A stretch of 64,000 nt of DNA from JBCDCU01 sp039180865 (GTDB lineage Bacteria > Pseudomonadota > Alphaproteobacteria > Rhizobiales > JACESI01): contig JBCDCZ010000001.1 in NCBI GenBank assembly GCA_039180865.1, positions 10,562 to 74,561 on the forward strand, written 5' to 3'. Below the pieces are notes generated by a model. It was given only the letters and a program-made list of their open reading frames with translations, was not told where the DNA came from and did not search any database. Made by a program: the position numbers and the translations under genes. This document shows positions 54,148 to 63,416 of the stretch, piece after piece; the first letter of the stretch is position 1; every line of letters begins with the position of its first letter.

Positions 54148-54510
54148 GTGGAAAAAGTGACAGGCATTGGTGGCGTTTTCTTCAAATCGAAAGACCCTGA
54201 AGTCCTCGCAAAGTGGTACGAAGAAACGCTCGGCGTCGACATTCAAGGAACGATCTGGACGCAGTCGGCTGGCCCGACGGTCTTCATGCCATTTGCCAAG
54301 GATACCGACTACTTTGATCGGCCGGAACAACAATGGATGATCAATTTCCGCGTAGCCAACCTTGATGCCATGATTGCTCAACTGGACGCGCGCGGCATCG
54401 ACGTCATCACCAATCCGGAATGGGATTCTGTTGCCGGGAGATTCGCGCGAATCCATGACCCCGAGGGCAATCCGATCGAACTATGGGAACCAGCGCAGCC
54501 AGCTCCGTGA
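54148..54510 (+). CDS. VOC/glyoxalase-family protein
   Basis: A 120-residue single VOC domain (VTGIGGVFFKSKDPEVLAKW, ending RIHDPEGNPIELWEP), the fold used by glyoxalases and bleomycin-resistance proteins. GTG at 54148 has GGAGGT at ideal spacing, whereas the ATG at 54136 overlaps that site. It is divergent from the acyltransferase operon and convergent with nadV. Substrate unknown. Confidence 0.85.
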   Translation: MEKVTGIGGVFFKSKDPEVLAKWYEETLGVDIQGTIWTQSAGPTVFMPFAKDTDYFDRPEQQWMINFRVANLDAMIAQLDARGIDVITNPEWDSVAGRFARIHDPEGNPIELWEPAQPAP

Positions 54511-54521
54511 TGGAAACGAAA

Positions 54522-54549
54522 GAGAAGGCTACGAAGACGTAGCCTTCTC
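54522..54549. terminator. Bidirectional terminator between the VOC gene and nadV
   Basis: GAGAAGGCTACG (54522-54533) and CGTAGCCTTCTC (54538-54549) form a perfect 12-bp stem with a 4-base loop between two convergent stops. Confidence 0.8.
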
Positions 54550-54563
54550 ATGTGTTGCGAATA

Positions 54564-55964
54564 TCAAACGGCCTTCCGCAAAGCCTGATCGGCGTGGACG
54601 CGAACGTCTTCAAATGTCTGATGCGACAGGATTTGCCCGTTACTGAACACCGGCCTTAAGAGATCTTCTTCCTCTGACACCTCATCAAGCCGTTTTGCCT
54701 TCAACGTCCCGTTAACTGAAACGACCGCCTGACGCCCCGCTTTCGATGCCTTTGCCGGGTCCGTAGCTGGCTGCTTCGACACATCCCGCCAGGTTCCGTC
54801 AGTGGTCTTCATTGCATTCGCCTTCATGGCAAATCGCAATGTGTCGCGATTGACCTGTTGGAGCAGTCCGCCTCCCATGCCGAACGCAATATTGTCGATC
54901 GACCACCCATCATGCACCAACTGCGTCACGAGTCTCTCAATCGTCTCGACGGTCATGCCGTCACCTTGAATGACACGTATGGCGTCATTGAGCACTCGAT
55001 ATCCTTTGGCGTTCTCACGCCCGCCATAGTGGCTCCAAAGCTTTTCAATGACCCTGATCGGTGTTGTGACCGGGTCTCCGGAATCGGGTCGGATAACCAG
55101 AGTTCCGCCTGTAGCAAGAACACGTTCGCGAAGTTCACCGCCCCACAATTTATCGACTGCATGGTCGAGATCATAGCTGTCGGAAACGACCGCAACGAGG
55201 CTCCCTTCACCGCCAAACTCATCGATCATGTTGGTATAAGCATCCACCTCGCGGGACGCCCCCCAACTGGTAATCGTTGAATGCTCTGCTGCCGGGATAG
55301 AAAAGCCAGGCATGTCAGCATCGTAAAAGTCGATTGCCGCGTTAAGCGCCTCCATTGTGTCGGTGCCTGAGAAGTTCACAAGATGCGCCATGCCGCCAAG
55401 TGCAGCACTTTCAGCCGATGAAACGCCACGTGCGCCAAAATCATGGAGCTTGAACTGTATCTGACCATCCGGGTCTTCACTGGTTTGAAGCAACCCTTTG
55501 TAAATCAGAGCTTTGCAACGAAAAGACAGCGTCGCAACAGTGCAGGGATACCAGACTGCGCGAAGCAGCGCCGTTTCGATGAACGTGGAAAGCCAGGATA
55601 ATCGCTCATCGGTGTTCTCCACCTGGACAAGCGGCACGCCGTTCGGAACAAGCATTCCCTCGGGAAGGGCTTTTATCTCGACCGGTAAAAGACCGGAATG
55701 CTCACTGAGAATGATCTGCCAGCCCTCGTCGTTGAACGGCACACCATGACGGCCGCACAGCTTTTTTGCCTCGTCGATGTTCTCAGGGGTAATCGGTTGA
55801 CTGAGCGATGCTTTCAAAAAGGCTTGCAGCCCGAAGAAGAGAACGCCATTCGAAAAGTCGTTCTCTCGCGCCTCGATGTAAGCTGAAATGCGCTTCGCTT
55901 CTGGTGGGTATTGCCGGAAATGGGATTGCTTATAGCTATCCGTTGCAAGAATCGGATTTGTCAT
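54564..55964 (-). CDS. nadV: Nicotinamide phosphoribosyltransferase
   Basis: A 466-residue NAMPT-type enzyme that makes NMN from nicotinamide and PRPP. Hallmarks are DSYKQSHFRQYP at the N-terminus, KLHDFGARGVSSAESAALGG, PAAEHSTITSWG, LVIRPDSGDP and GMGGGLLQQVNRDTLRFAMK. It lies 57 bp downstream of the NMN adenylyltransferase-Nudix gene on the same strand; together they form a two-step nicotinamide-to-NAD salvage route. Confidence 0.95.
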   Translation of the reverse strand: MTNPILATDSYKQSHFRQYPPEAKRISAYIEARENDFSNGVLFFGLQAFLKASLSQPITPENIDEAKKLCGRHGVPFNDEGWQIILSEHSGLLPVEIKALPEGMLVPNGVPLVQVENTDERLSWLSTFIETALLRAVWYPCTVATLSFRCKALIYKGLLQTSEDPDGQIQFKLHDFGARGVSSAESAALGGMAHLVNFSGTDTMEALNAAIDFYDADMPGFSIPAAEHSTITSWGASREVDAYTNMIDEFGGEGSLVAVVSDSYDLDHAVDKLWGGELRERVLATGGTLVIRPDSGDPVTTPIRVIEKLWSHYGGRENAKGYRVLNDAIRVIQGDGMTVETIERLVTQLVHDGWSIDNIAFGMGGGLLQQVNRDTLRFAMKANAMKTTDGTWRDVSKQPATDPAKASKAGRQAVVSVNGTLKAKRLDEVSEEEDLLRPVFSNGQILSHQTFEDVRVHADQALRKAV

Positions 55965-56021
55965 TGTGAACTCCTCACGTGACGGTTGGTTTTTGACCGC
56001 AGGGCTCCCCTGCGACCGGTT

Positions 56022-57086
56022 TCAAAGGTCAGCCATCATATGAATGATTGACCAGTGATCTTCAAAAAACTGTTCGGGCCGCAAATCTCCAACACGATAC
56101 CAATGGGCCGTCTTCGCGTCGTCGCCTCCTTTCACAGAAAACAGCTTTCGGCGCTCAGGAAGGCGGAACAGGTAAGCGTGTGTGATGATACGTCCACGCA
56201 AAGACCGGTTCGGCTGATCGAACACCCGGGTTCTCGTATCGTCGATAAAGGATGCCAGCATGGCTGGAGGGATCTCACCTTTATGGTCGCTGATCGCCGT
56301 CTCTTCTTTGAGTTCGCGGACGGCCGCATCCCGTATTGTCTCATCCGGATCGAGAAACCCTCCCGGAAGCGCCAGCAAGCCCTTGCCGGGCAAATTGCCG
56401 CGCTCGACGAGGAGAATATGGCCCGACTGAATAACAACGGCATCTGCAGTCACAAACGGCCCGCGACCCCATTCCTGCGGATAGGCACGAAGATATTCGG
56501 CCTCCTCAAGGAGAGGACGGAAAGCATCGGTCATTTTGAAGGTGTCAAGCCATTCGCAAACGCCCTCTGACAGAACCGAGTTCGAAATGACCGGGATGCG
56601 CTGAAAGTATGTCTCACGGATATCAGTCGAAGAGAACGTTCCGAACTGGCTGTCGATCTGGATATTGTCCCACTCCGGGAAGAGCTTCAAATAATAGCTC
56701 GACTTGTCTTTGCCATAGCCTGTGAGTGCAGTTCTGACGTCTTTAAGACCATGAAGGACAACACCGGAATTGTTGTGCAGATCGAGGATGGTCGCGTTAA
56801 CGCATCTTTGGACCTCAGCACACCAGGCCGTATCGGAATAGGGATGATCGGCAATCGGGCGCAGGATGATCCGGCCGGTCGCAATCTCATGCTTGAAGAC
56901 CTTGTTGAAAATCTCAACCCGCTGTTCAAAGGTGAACGGATTGCGAGGGTCGGGCGCGTAATGGGCTGACCCGACGAGAACAATGAGCTTCTCTACCTGC
57001 TCAAGCGCGGAGCGGATTACGGCTTCATGTCCAATATGAAGGGGTTGAAAACGGCCTACGAAAACGCCGTAGTGATAGTCTGACAT
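56022..57086 (-). CDS. nadM: Bifunctional NMN adenylyltransferase / Nudix hydrolase
   Basis: A 354-residue fusion: N-terminal nucleotidyltransferase (VFVGRFQPLHIGHEAVIRSA, with the HIGH motif, and FSSTDIRETYF) and a C-terminal Nudix hydrolase (GGFLDPDETIRDAAVRELKE, Nudix box slightly short of consensus but clear). It turns NMN into NAD and may hydrolyse ADP-ribose. ATG 57086 has GGAG six bases upstream; the frame runs to 57167 without a ribosome site. Confidence 0.94.
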   Translation of the reverse strand: MSDYHYGVFVGRFQPLHIGHEAVIRSALEQVEKLIVLVGSAHYAPDPRNPFTFEQRVEIFNKVFKHEIATGRIILRPIADHPYSDTAWCAEVQRCVNATILDLHNNSGVVLHGLKDVRTALTGYGKDKSSYYLKLFPEWDNIQIDSQFGTFSSTDIRETYFQRIPVISNSVLSEGVCEWLDTFKMTDAFRPLLEEAEYLRAYPQEWGRGPFVTADAVVIQSGHILLVERGNLPGKGLLALPGGFLDPDETIRDAAVRELKEETAISDHKGEIPPAMLASFIDDTRTRVFDQPNRSLRGRIITHAYLFRLPERRKLFSVKGGDDAKTAHWYRVGDLRPEQFFEDHWSIIHMMADL

Positions 57087-57259
57087 TCGACACTCCATCG
57101 AAATTCTGTGGTGCGCCAAACTCCTCGGCGCAGGCTTAAGGTAAGCGCTCAGGCAGTCATTGCACAAGGTCTTTTCAATGATGACGGCGAAGCTTGGTTA
57201 AGATCTTGAAGCTCTTTCGAACACAAGCCTGCGCAAAAACAAACGGCCGCTACTGCGCG

Positions 57260-58108
57260 TCAATTGAGGACATCAATCAGCGCCTGAACCTTGGGAGAGC
57301 GGACACCGCGGCGCCAGATCACGAATGTTCTCAGCATATTCTGACCCTCAGGTAGCGGATGCGCACTGACCTTGTCGCGTTCCGGGAAGGCGGCAAGTAC
57401 GCTTGCTGGCATCAGGGCGATGCCCATTCCCGCAACAACCGATCCGAACATCGCATGATAGGAACCAAGTTCGATTGTTTTTGACGGGATATCATTACGC
57501 GCCTGATACCAGGCTTCCAGCTGGCGGCGATGCGGACAGCCGTTTTCGAAAACGATAATCGTATCCGGGCTTGGTGTTTTGGCATCGATTTCTGGATAAT
57601 CGCGCGGAGCAATCAAAACGAGCTTCTCTTCGAAGGCGAGCGCACTATCGAACTGTGCTTCAGCGATAGGTTCAGCGATCAAGGCCGCTTCCAATTCACC
57701 CGACATAACAGCCGTAGAGAGCTGCCGGGGATTTCCAGTCCGCAGTTTCAAATCAACCTCGGGATAACGTTGATAGAACCGCGTGAGTGGACCTGGAAGG
57801 CGAACGGCAGCCGTGCTTTCCATAGCGCCGAGACTGAATTCGCCGCACGGTACATCGTCACGTAACGCGGCTTTCGCTTCCGCGGCAAGCGCCAGCAGAC
57901 GCTCGGCATAACTTAACAGGACGCGCCCGTCCGGCGAGATCAGCATTTTCTTACCTTCGCGCAAAAACAGGTCCACACCGAGCTCCTGCTCAAGCTGTTT
58001 AATGCGCGCGGTAATGCTCGATTGCACCCTTCCGAGCTTTTCGGACGCACGGGTAATCCCGCCTTCCGATACAACAGCGCGAAACACTTCGAGGTCACGT
58101 AAGTCCAT
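57260..58108 (-). CDS. LysR-family regulator
   Basis: A 282-residue LysR protein with an N-terminal winged helix (FRAVVSEGGITRASEKLGRV) and a substrate-binding domain (GEFSLGAMESTAAVRLPGPL). It is divergent from the DUF1127-globin pair, with a 7-2-7 inverted repeat in between, so control of that pair is plausible. The effector is not visible. Confidence 0.92.
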   Translation of the reverse strand: MDLRDLEVFRAVVSEGGITRASEKLGRVQSSITARIKQLEQELGVDLFLREGKKMLISPDGRVLLSYAERLLALAAEAKAALRDDVPCGEFSLGAMESTAAVRLPGPLTRFYQRYPEVDLKLRTGNPRQLSTAVMSGELEAALIAEPIAEAQFDSALAFEEKLVLIAPRDYPEIDAKTPSPDTIIVFENGCPHRRQLEAWYQARNDIPSKTIELGSYHAMFGSVVAGMGIALMPASVLAAFPERDKVSAHPLPEGQNMLRTFVIWRRGVRSPKVQALIDVLN

Positions 58109-58149
58109 ATTCGAAAAATCCGAACATTTTGATCTTTATTATTCATTTT

Positions 58150-58165
58150 ACGAGAAAATTCTCGT
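58150..58165. promoter_or_regulatory. Inverted repeat between lysR and the DUF1127 gene
   Basis: ACGAGAA-AA-TTCTCGT is a perfect 7-bp inverted repeat in the 120-bp divergent region; a candidate site for the adjacent LysR. Confidence 0.5.
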
Positions 58166-58228
58166 GCCGTAAACCATCGCAATCGGGGCCGCAAACTGCG
58201 GCCTGCCAAATGCGAAAGGAGAATGGAT

Positions 58229-58423
58229 ATGTTCCGACAACGACTGAAACGTTTTTATTTCGGTGGCCGGAATTCAACCGTGTCACGGCAGCGCACAGTA
58301 AGAAAGCGGGCAATGCAACGGGCACTGCTCGGGCTGGACGATCACATATTGCAGGATATCGGGCTCACCCGCTCAGAAATCACTGACGAAAGAGCCGGCC
58401 AATTTCTCGATAATGACGAATAA
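58229..58423 (+). CDS. DUF1127 (YjiS-like) small protein
   Basis: A 64-residue basic protein with the DUF1127 signature LLGLDDHILQDIGLTRSEI (about 34-52). DUF1127 proteins in alphaproteobacteria include small RNA-binding regulators of phosphate and nitrogen metabolism. ATG 58229 is at correct distance from AGGAG; the ATG six bases earlier is too close. It is 12 bp ahead of the globin gene. Confidence 0.85.
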   Translation: MFRQRLKRFYFGGRNSTVSRQRTVRKRAMQRALLGLDDHILQDIGLTRSEITDERAGQFLDNDE

Positions 58424-58435
58424 GGAGCAGGGGCA

Positions 58436-58873
58436 GTGATTGACCTTCCCACAGACACAATTGCAACCCTGCGCGAGAGTTGGCTTATGATCGCACCACA
58501 CGGTGTAGACGTGGCTTCGATCTTTTATCAGCGCCTGTTCGATACCGACCCGTCGCTGAAGGCTCTCTTCGCGAGTACTGACATGGCAATGCAGAACGAA
58601 AAGCTGATTGGTGCCATTGCGGCCGTAATGGACGCTTTAGATGATCTCTCCGCTGTCGTCCCGGTACTTGAAAAACTCGGGCGCCGTCACGCTGAATTTG
58701 GAGTGACACGCGCGCAGTACGACATGGTCGGATCAGCACTATTGTGGACTTTTGCCAAGATCCTAAAGGACGCGTTCACGTCAAAAGTCAGAAGCGCTTG
58801 GACCCTGGCATACGCCTGGGTCGCGAGGATAATGGCAGACGCAGCGGAGCTGGCAGATAGTTCCGTTGCCTGA
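58436..58873 (+). CDS. Single-domain haemoglobin (Vgb/flavohaemoglobin-like globin)
   Basis: A 145-residue globin: helix A-B (LPTDTIATLRESWLMIAPHG), FYQRLFDTDPSLKALF, and the proximal histidine in LGRRHAEFGV (His85). There is no reductase domain. Such globins bind oxygen or nitric oxide. GTG 58436 has AAGGAG upstream. The pair with DUF1127 and a divergent LysR suggests a small stress or gas response unit. Confidence 0.88.
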   Translation: MIDLPTDTIATLRESWLMIAPHGVDVASIFYQRLFDTDPSLKALFASTDMAMQNEKLIGAIAAVMDALDDLSAVVPVLEKLGRRHAEFGVTRAQYDMVGSALLWTFAKILKDAFTSKVRSAWTLAYAWVARIMADAAELADSSVA

Positions 58874-58918
58874 GCCAGGAACTCCAAGGGCGCAAACCAA
58901 CCGCGCTGGAAGGCGAAG

Positions 58919-59419
58919 TTAAGCCTTCCGGCCTCCTTCTGAAAACTTGTCATAAACGCTCGGATCGAACGTCAAACCACCTTTCCCGGGTCCATTATCA
59001 GGATCAAGCGCGGCTCCGGCTTCGGCTTCAAGACCTGCATGAAAATTCAGTTCAATCAGAATGCCGTTCGGGTCGTGGACGAAGATCTGCCAAAGCGCCA
59101 TGTCCGGCACGGCGCGTTCCCTGAACGCCAGTCCAAAACGCGACAAACGTTCCTTCGTGTTTTGAAAGCCCGCAGCTCCAAGCGCGATATGATCCACTGC
59201 TCCGGTTCCGTTCGGCCCATTCGGTTCTTCATCGATACTGATGAAGTGGAAGATCGCTTCCTGGCTCGACGTCCTGGGGCGCATCCAGAAACCCGGAAAC
59301 TTGAAGGGCGGCCGGGGAGCATCCTCAAATCCGAGAACGTCACGATAAAAAACCGCGGTTTCCTTAGGCCGCGCGGTCTTCACTGCAATATGCGCGAGAC
59401 CGGAGATACTGATCGTCAT
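58919..59419 (-). CDS. VOC/glyoxalase-family protein
   Basis: A 166-residue VOC protein (LAHIAVKTARPKETAVFYRD, VDHIALGAAGFQNTKERLSR, FVHDPNGILIELNFHAG). ATG 59419 has GGAGG seven bases upstream; the TTG two codons earlier is unlikely. It is 12 bp downstream of a LysR gene on the same strand, so the two may be co-transcribed. Confidence 0.87.
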   Translation of the reverse strand: MTISISGLAHIAVKTARPKETAVFYRDVLGFEDAPRPPFKFPGFWMRPRTSSQEAIFHFISIDEEPNGPNGTGAVDHIALGAAGFQNTKERLSRFGLAFRERAVPDMALWQIFVHDPNGILIELNFHAGLEAEAGAALDPDNGPGKGGLTFDPSVYDKFSEGGRKA

Positions 59420-59431
59420 TGACAATCCTCC

Positions 59432-60316
59432 TCATGCTGCAAGGCGACGCCGCATAGTTGAGCTTTCAAGCAATTCCTCCGTCAGGAATTCAACAAAGAT
59501 ATCCGCTGCACGATTGCGCCGTTTTGGAGAAAAGGCATGAAGTTCCAGCGACGGCAGAGGATCGAACGCCGCAGGGGGGGAGAGCCGTTCGAGATCGTCA
59601 GGAACCGCGCTTACCGGAAGAACAGAGACGCCAAGTCCAGCTCTCAGCCCCTCATGAACACCCGAAATACTCTCGGATTGCAGACTGACGGTCCAAGGTC
59701 GGTTCTGACGCTCAAGAACATCAATGGCCGCCCGGCGAAAACGGCACGGCAGAGGGAGTGTCACCAAAGAAATAGTACCTCCATCAGAAAGGCCGTCATT
59801 GCTTCCTGTCCAAACAAGATCCTCTTCAAACAAGGCTTGGCCGTCTGTCAGGGTTTCGCCCTCACCGGCGATGAGAAGGTCAAGATCGCCACGGTCAAAC
59901 GCAGGGGTCAGCGTCTGCCCGAGTCCGGTCAGGATCTGCATGCGCATTTTTGGAAAAGCCGTCCGGAACCGTTTCAGGATTCGACCAAGACTGATCGGTG
60001 CCAGATAATCGGCAACCCCGATCCGAAGAAGACCTGTGAGGTCAGGGTTTTTCAAGCGCCCGACCAACTCGTCATTAAGATCAAGAATGCGCCGCGCATA
60101 GCCCAGCAGCAGCTCCCCCTCACCCGTCAGTTCAAGCCGTCGGCTGGTGCGGACAAGGAGCCTGGTATCCAACTCATCTTCAAGGCGGCGCATGCGCACA
60201 CTGACACCAGACTGCGTCAAACCCAGCCGCTCACCTGCCGCCGTAAAGCCACCACTGTCTATGACGGCCACAAAACACCGCAAAAGCGTCGCATCAACAT
60301 TCGTCACTTCATTCAT
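59432..60316 (-). CDS. LysR-family regulator
   Basis: A 294-residue LysR protein (FVAVIDSGGFTAAGERLGLT helix-turn-helix; LTGLLRIGVADYLAPISLGR ligand domain). It is divergent from the small-protein/oxidoreductase pair at 60411-61596 and followed by a VOC gene. It probably controls one or both. Confidence 0.92.
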   Translation of the reverse strand: MNEVTNVDATLLRCFVAVIDSGGFTAAGERLGLTQSGVSVRMRRLEDELDTRLLVRTSRRLELTGEGELLLGYARRILDLNDELVGRLKNPDLTGLLRIGVADYLAPISLGRILKRFRTAFPKMRMQILTGLGQTLTPAFDRGDLDLLIAGEGETLTDGQALFEEDLVWTGSNDGLSDGGTISLVTLPLPCRFRRAAIDVLERQNRPWTVSLQSESISGVHEGLRAGLGVSVLPVSAVPDDLERLSPPAAFDPLPSLELHAFSPKRRNRAADIFVEFLTEELLESSTMRRRLAA

Positions 60317-60410
60317 GATGTTTTCTCATCACAATAAGAACTTCAATTCTATTTTATAATTCATAGCTTCATTCTCATCGGATGTCATCATCAAAGATTG
60401 GAGTGGAACG

Positions 60411-60569
60411 ATGAAAGATCCTCACATTTGGAATCCGCGAACCCGTCGCCACCAGACGATGGATGATCTGATCAACCAGGGTCATATCGAACGCGCGAAA
60501 GCGGCCCATAGCGCCATCAAGGCACTTCGGGCGATGTTCGATACCGACCCATCGGTCATTGGAATTTGA
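60411..60569 (+). CDS. 52-residue small protein, unassigned
   Basis: An ATG with GGAG seven bases upstream opens 52 codons ([19 protein letters not shown].., ending DTDPSVIGI) and stops 16 bp before the oxidoreductase ATG. It is charged, helical in its second half and has no membrane segment. Its ribosome site and spacing make it a credible gene too short for many annotation pipelines. No family recognised. Confidence 0.6.
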   Translation: MKDPHIWNPRTRRHQTMDDLINQGHIERAKAAHSAIKALRAMFDTDPSVIGI

Positions 60570-60585
60570 AAGGAAGGACTCGCAG

Positions 60586-61596
60586 ATGAAAGCAGTCGGA
60601 TTTCGGCAAAGCTTGCCCGCATCGGATAAAAACGCACTGGAAGATATTGTTCTTGACGGTCCGACGGCTGGCCCGCGTGATTTGCTCGTTCGCATCAAAG
60701 CCGTTTCGGTAAACCCGGTTGACGTGAAGGTCCGGGCTCTGATGCCCCCGGAAACCGGGCACAAAGTGCTTGGTTACGATGCCGCTGGAACTGTTGTTGC
60801 AGTCGGAAGCGACGTTTCTTTGTTTAAACCGGGAGACGATGTTTTTTATTCAGGCGACATTACCCGGCCGGGCACCAATGCGGTTCATCACCTTGTCGAT
60901 GAACGTATTGCCGGTCGCAAACCCTCCTCACTGACTTTTGCAGATGCGGCGGCACTGCCGCTAACAGCGATAACCGCCTGGGAAATGGTTTTCGATTGCT
61001 TCGATCTGGAAGAAGGAGACGGCAGCGGCGAGGCTCTCCTCATCATTGGCGGCGCAGGTGGTGTCGGTTCGATCCTTATTCAGATCGCCAAAAAGCTGAC
61101 AAACCTGACGGTTATTGCAACAGCTTCGCGACCCGAAACCATTGATTGGTGCAAAGCGATGGGTGCCGATCACATCATCAATCATCGTAATCCGCTTGAT
61201 GAAGAGATCAAATCGCTCGGTATCGCGCCTCGCTATGTCGCGGCTCTGACCGGAAGCGCCGGCCATTTCGATGCAATCATTAAACTAATCAAACCGCGTG
61301 GCGAAATCGGCCTCATCGACGACCCGGGACCGATCGACATTTCAAAAATCAAACCAAAAGCACTGTCGTTTCACTGGGAGTTCATGTTCACACGGTCGAT
61401 GTTTGGGACCGACGACATGATCATTCAGCACAATCTGCTCAATCGGATTGCAGACCTGGTGGACCAGGGAACGATCGTCACAACCGCCCAGCGCAACCTC
61501 GGCGAACTGTCGGCAAAAACGCTGCTGGAGGCGCATAAACTTCAAGAAAGCGGCCGTGCGGTCGGTAAAACCGTTCTCGAAGGCTATTTCGACTGA
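60586..61596 (+). CDS. Zinc-type alcohol dehydrogenase-family / quinone oxidoreductase
   Basis: A 336-residue MDR-superfamily NADPH oxidoreductase: GroES-like N-terminus ([36 protein letters not shown]) and Rossmann motif [16 protein letters not shown]. Catalytic zinc ligands are not evident, so it is likely a quinone or enone reductase. AGGAAGG precedes the ATG. Preceded by the 52-residue gene and divergent from LysR. Confidence 0.9.
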   Translation: MKAVGFRQSLPASDKNALEDIVLDGPTAGPRDLLVRIKAVSVNPVDVKVRALMPPETGHKVLGYDAAGTVVAVGSDVSLFKPGDDVFYSGDITRPGTNAVHHLVDERIAGRKPSSLTFADAAALPLTAITAWEMVFDCFDLEEGDGSGEALLIIGGAGGVGSILIQIAKKLTNLTVIATASRPETIDWCKAMGADHIINHRNPLDEEIKSLGIAPRYVAALTGSAGHFDAIIKLIKPRGEIGLIDDPGPIDISKIKPKALSFHWEFMFTRSMFGTDDMIIQHNLLNRIADLVDQGTIVTTAQRNLGELSAKTLLEAHKLQESGRAVGKTVLEGYFD

Positions 61597-61615
61597 GCGC
61601 TAAAATCTTGCAAAA

Positions 61616-61640
61616 GGCGCGCGCGGATGTTTCGCGCGCC
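61616..61640 (+). terminator. Hairpin after the oxidoreductase gene
   Basis: GGCGCGCG (61616-61623) pairs with CGCGCGCC (61633-61640) over a 9-base loop, 20 bp past the stop. No U tract follows, so termination is probable but not certain. Confidence 0.6.
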
Positions 61641-62071
61641 CTCACCGATTTGCGGCGAACGAACCAGTCACGACGACGGCCCCAGTCCCGCCGCGAGCCT
61701 ATGATTTTATTATTGTTCGATTTTTAGCAAAGACGGTTCCAAAATCTTAACTAAGAAGCTGATTGAGCTGGATTTTATTCAAGTATTAACGGCCATTCGA
61801 TTATATAACCCCCGCGATCATGAGAATGGTCGTCCGGCTTTTGGAAAGCGTCTGGAAAACCATAGCACTCGCTTCCGGTCATTCCGCGCTCTCCGGCAAA
61901 CGATGGATTCCTGAGAGCTATTCGTTGTCGAAAACTGAAGTCGATGCGGGTCTTGTTGAGCCCCGAAACGAACCTGGGGACGCGCCAGACCATGGCTTAT
62001 GCTGGGGCAAATGTAGTTTTTGGTGATTACAGCCATCGTTCGGATGCCGTGAGAGTAAAGTAAGTCGCGCT
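61641..62071. other. Non-coding region upstream of the HD-GYP gene
   Basis: About 430 bp with an A+T-rich stretch near 61695-61810. No gene, RNA or clear operator can be supported. Confidence 0.5.
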
Positions 62072-63178
62072 ATGCCAACCATCGCCATCATATCTGAGAA
62101 CCTGACCGCGCTTGTTCCGGCCGCAAAAAAGCTGCAGGCGAAATGGCGAACAGAATTGTTTTCGTGGGATGGGTTCAATGGCAATCTCGACCTGCAGGAC
62201 ACAGTCATCATTTTCGACGTCAATCTTCACGTTCGAAAGAATGTCGAGAAGCTTCGGGCGATCCTGTCGCGGAAGAAAAAGAACGTCTTCACGATTTTCT
62301 ATGTCTCCGATCCGCACAACCGCTCGGAAGTGATCCATGCCAACTCACTTGGCGCGATGGTCATTCTGGAGCGTCCGGTGCGCGCGGATGTCCTGATCAA
62401 GAAAGTCTATCTATTCGATCTGATAAAATCGAGCGGACCTGCCCTTCTTCAAAGCAAGTCAGCCGACGCGTTTAATTCCATGTCCGATCTCATGGAAACG
62501 ATGAAAACGCAGATCAAGGAAAACCAGCCCATTGACGCCAAACCCGTCTACCGGTGCGGTGAGAAAGTAATCGATTCCGTAAAGAGCGACGAAATCGACG
62601 CGCTTTTGGCCGCTGTCAGAACGCACCATTCCAACACTTATCGGCATTCAATGACGGTGACGGTTCTCGCGACCAGCTTTGCAGCGCTTTACAAAATGAA
62701 TGCTGAAGACTCCATGCGGCTGACCGTTGGCGGCCTCCTGCACGATATCGGCAAATCCATGATTTCGCCGACGATCTTGAACAAGACCACGAAGCTCAAC
62801 GAGATCGAGACGATCATCATGCGTCAGCACACGGTGAACGGTTCGAATGTTCTTGATACAAGTCGTAACTTCGACCGGGAAATCGTCAACATCGCGCGGC
62901 ACCACCACGAATTCCTTGATGGAACCGGCTATCCAGACGGCCTGAAAGGAAGCGAGATCAGTGATATCATCCGCATCATGACGATCTGTGACCTGTTTGC
63001 AGCGATGACGGAACCGAAGGGCCAGAAGGGAACAGTCAAACCCAAAAAGGCTTATCAGTCTCTCCTCGACATGAGGGGTAAGCTTGACATGGATCTGGTC
63101 GCAGCCTTCCGTCCAATCGCGCTTGCAAAGGAAGACGATCCACTCAGCCGGAAACTCAGGTCGATAGCGGCCGCCTGA
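62072..63178 (+). CDS. HD-GYP phosphodiesterase with divergent receiver-like N-terminus
   Basis: A 368-residue protein. Residues 1-120 resemble a receiver fold (IAIISENLTALVPAAKKLQA, VIIFDVNLHVRK) and residues 170-350 an HD-GYP domain: HSNTYRHSMTV, LLHDIGKSMISP, HHHEFLDGTGYPDGL and CDLFAAMTE. HD-GYP enzymes degrade c-di-GMP, the ligand expected for the Alg44 PilZ domain in this window; a functional link is inference. Confidence 0.9.
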   Translation: MPTIAIISENLTALVPAAKKLQAKWRTELFSWDGFNGNLDLQDTVIIFDVNLHVRKNVEKLRAILSRKKKNVFTIFYVSDPHNRSEVIHANSLGAMVILERPVRADVLIKKVYLFDLIKSSGPALLQSKSADAFNSMSDLMETMKTQIKENQPIDAKPVYRCGEKVIDSVKSDEIDALLAAVRTHHSNTYRHSMTVTVLATSFAALYKMNAEDSMRLTVGGLLHDIGKSMISPTILNKTTKLNEIETIIMRQHTVNGSNVLDTSRNFDREIVNIARHHHEFLDGTGYPDGLKGSEISDIIRIMTICDLFAAMTEPKGQKGTVKPKKAYQSLLDMRGKLDMDLVAAFRPIALAKEDDPLSRKLRSIAAA

Positions 63179-63277
63179 CGGGCCACTTGCATGGGTCTGA
63201 GCATAGCATGACAGCGCAAACAATCCGGATAGATTGACACAACGCCCCTCTTTCATGCTATGGAACCGCCCATGAGC

Positions 63278-63302
63278 AGCCGCCTCAGCCGGGGCGGCTT
63301 TT
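63278..63302 (+). terminator. Rho-independent terminator between the HD-GYP gene and argD
   Basis: AGCCGCC (63278-63284) pairs with GGCGGCT (63293-63299), followed by TTTT. Confidence 0.7.
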
Positions 63303-63416
63303 CTTATTGGCTGTTGCTTGCGCAAGGCAGTGATGCCCATCTATTTCCCGGGCTCCACCTTTATGGCGCCACGCCGGTAAGGCTCGTCAACTTGCACATG
63401 AAAGAAGGTCGGCGCG

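Noticed and set aside
59537..60337. 266-codon plus-strand frame opposite the second LysR gene
   Set aside because: It has no recognisable protein features and lies entirely over the LysR gene.
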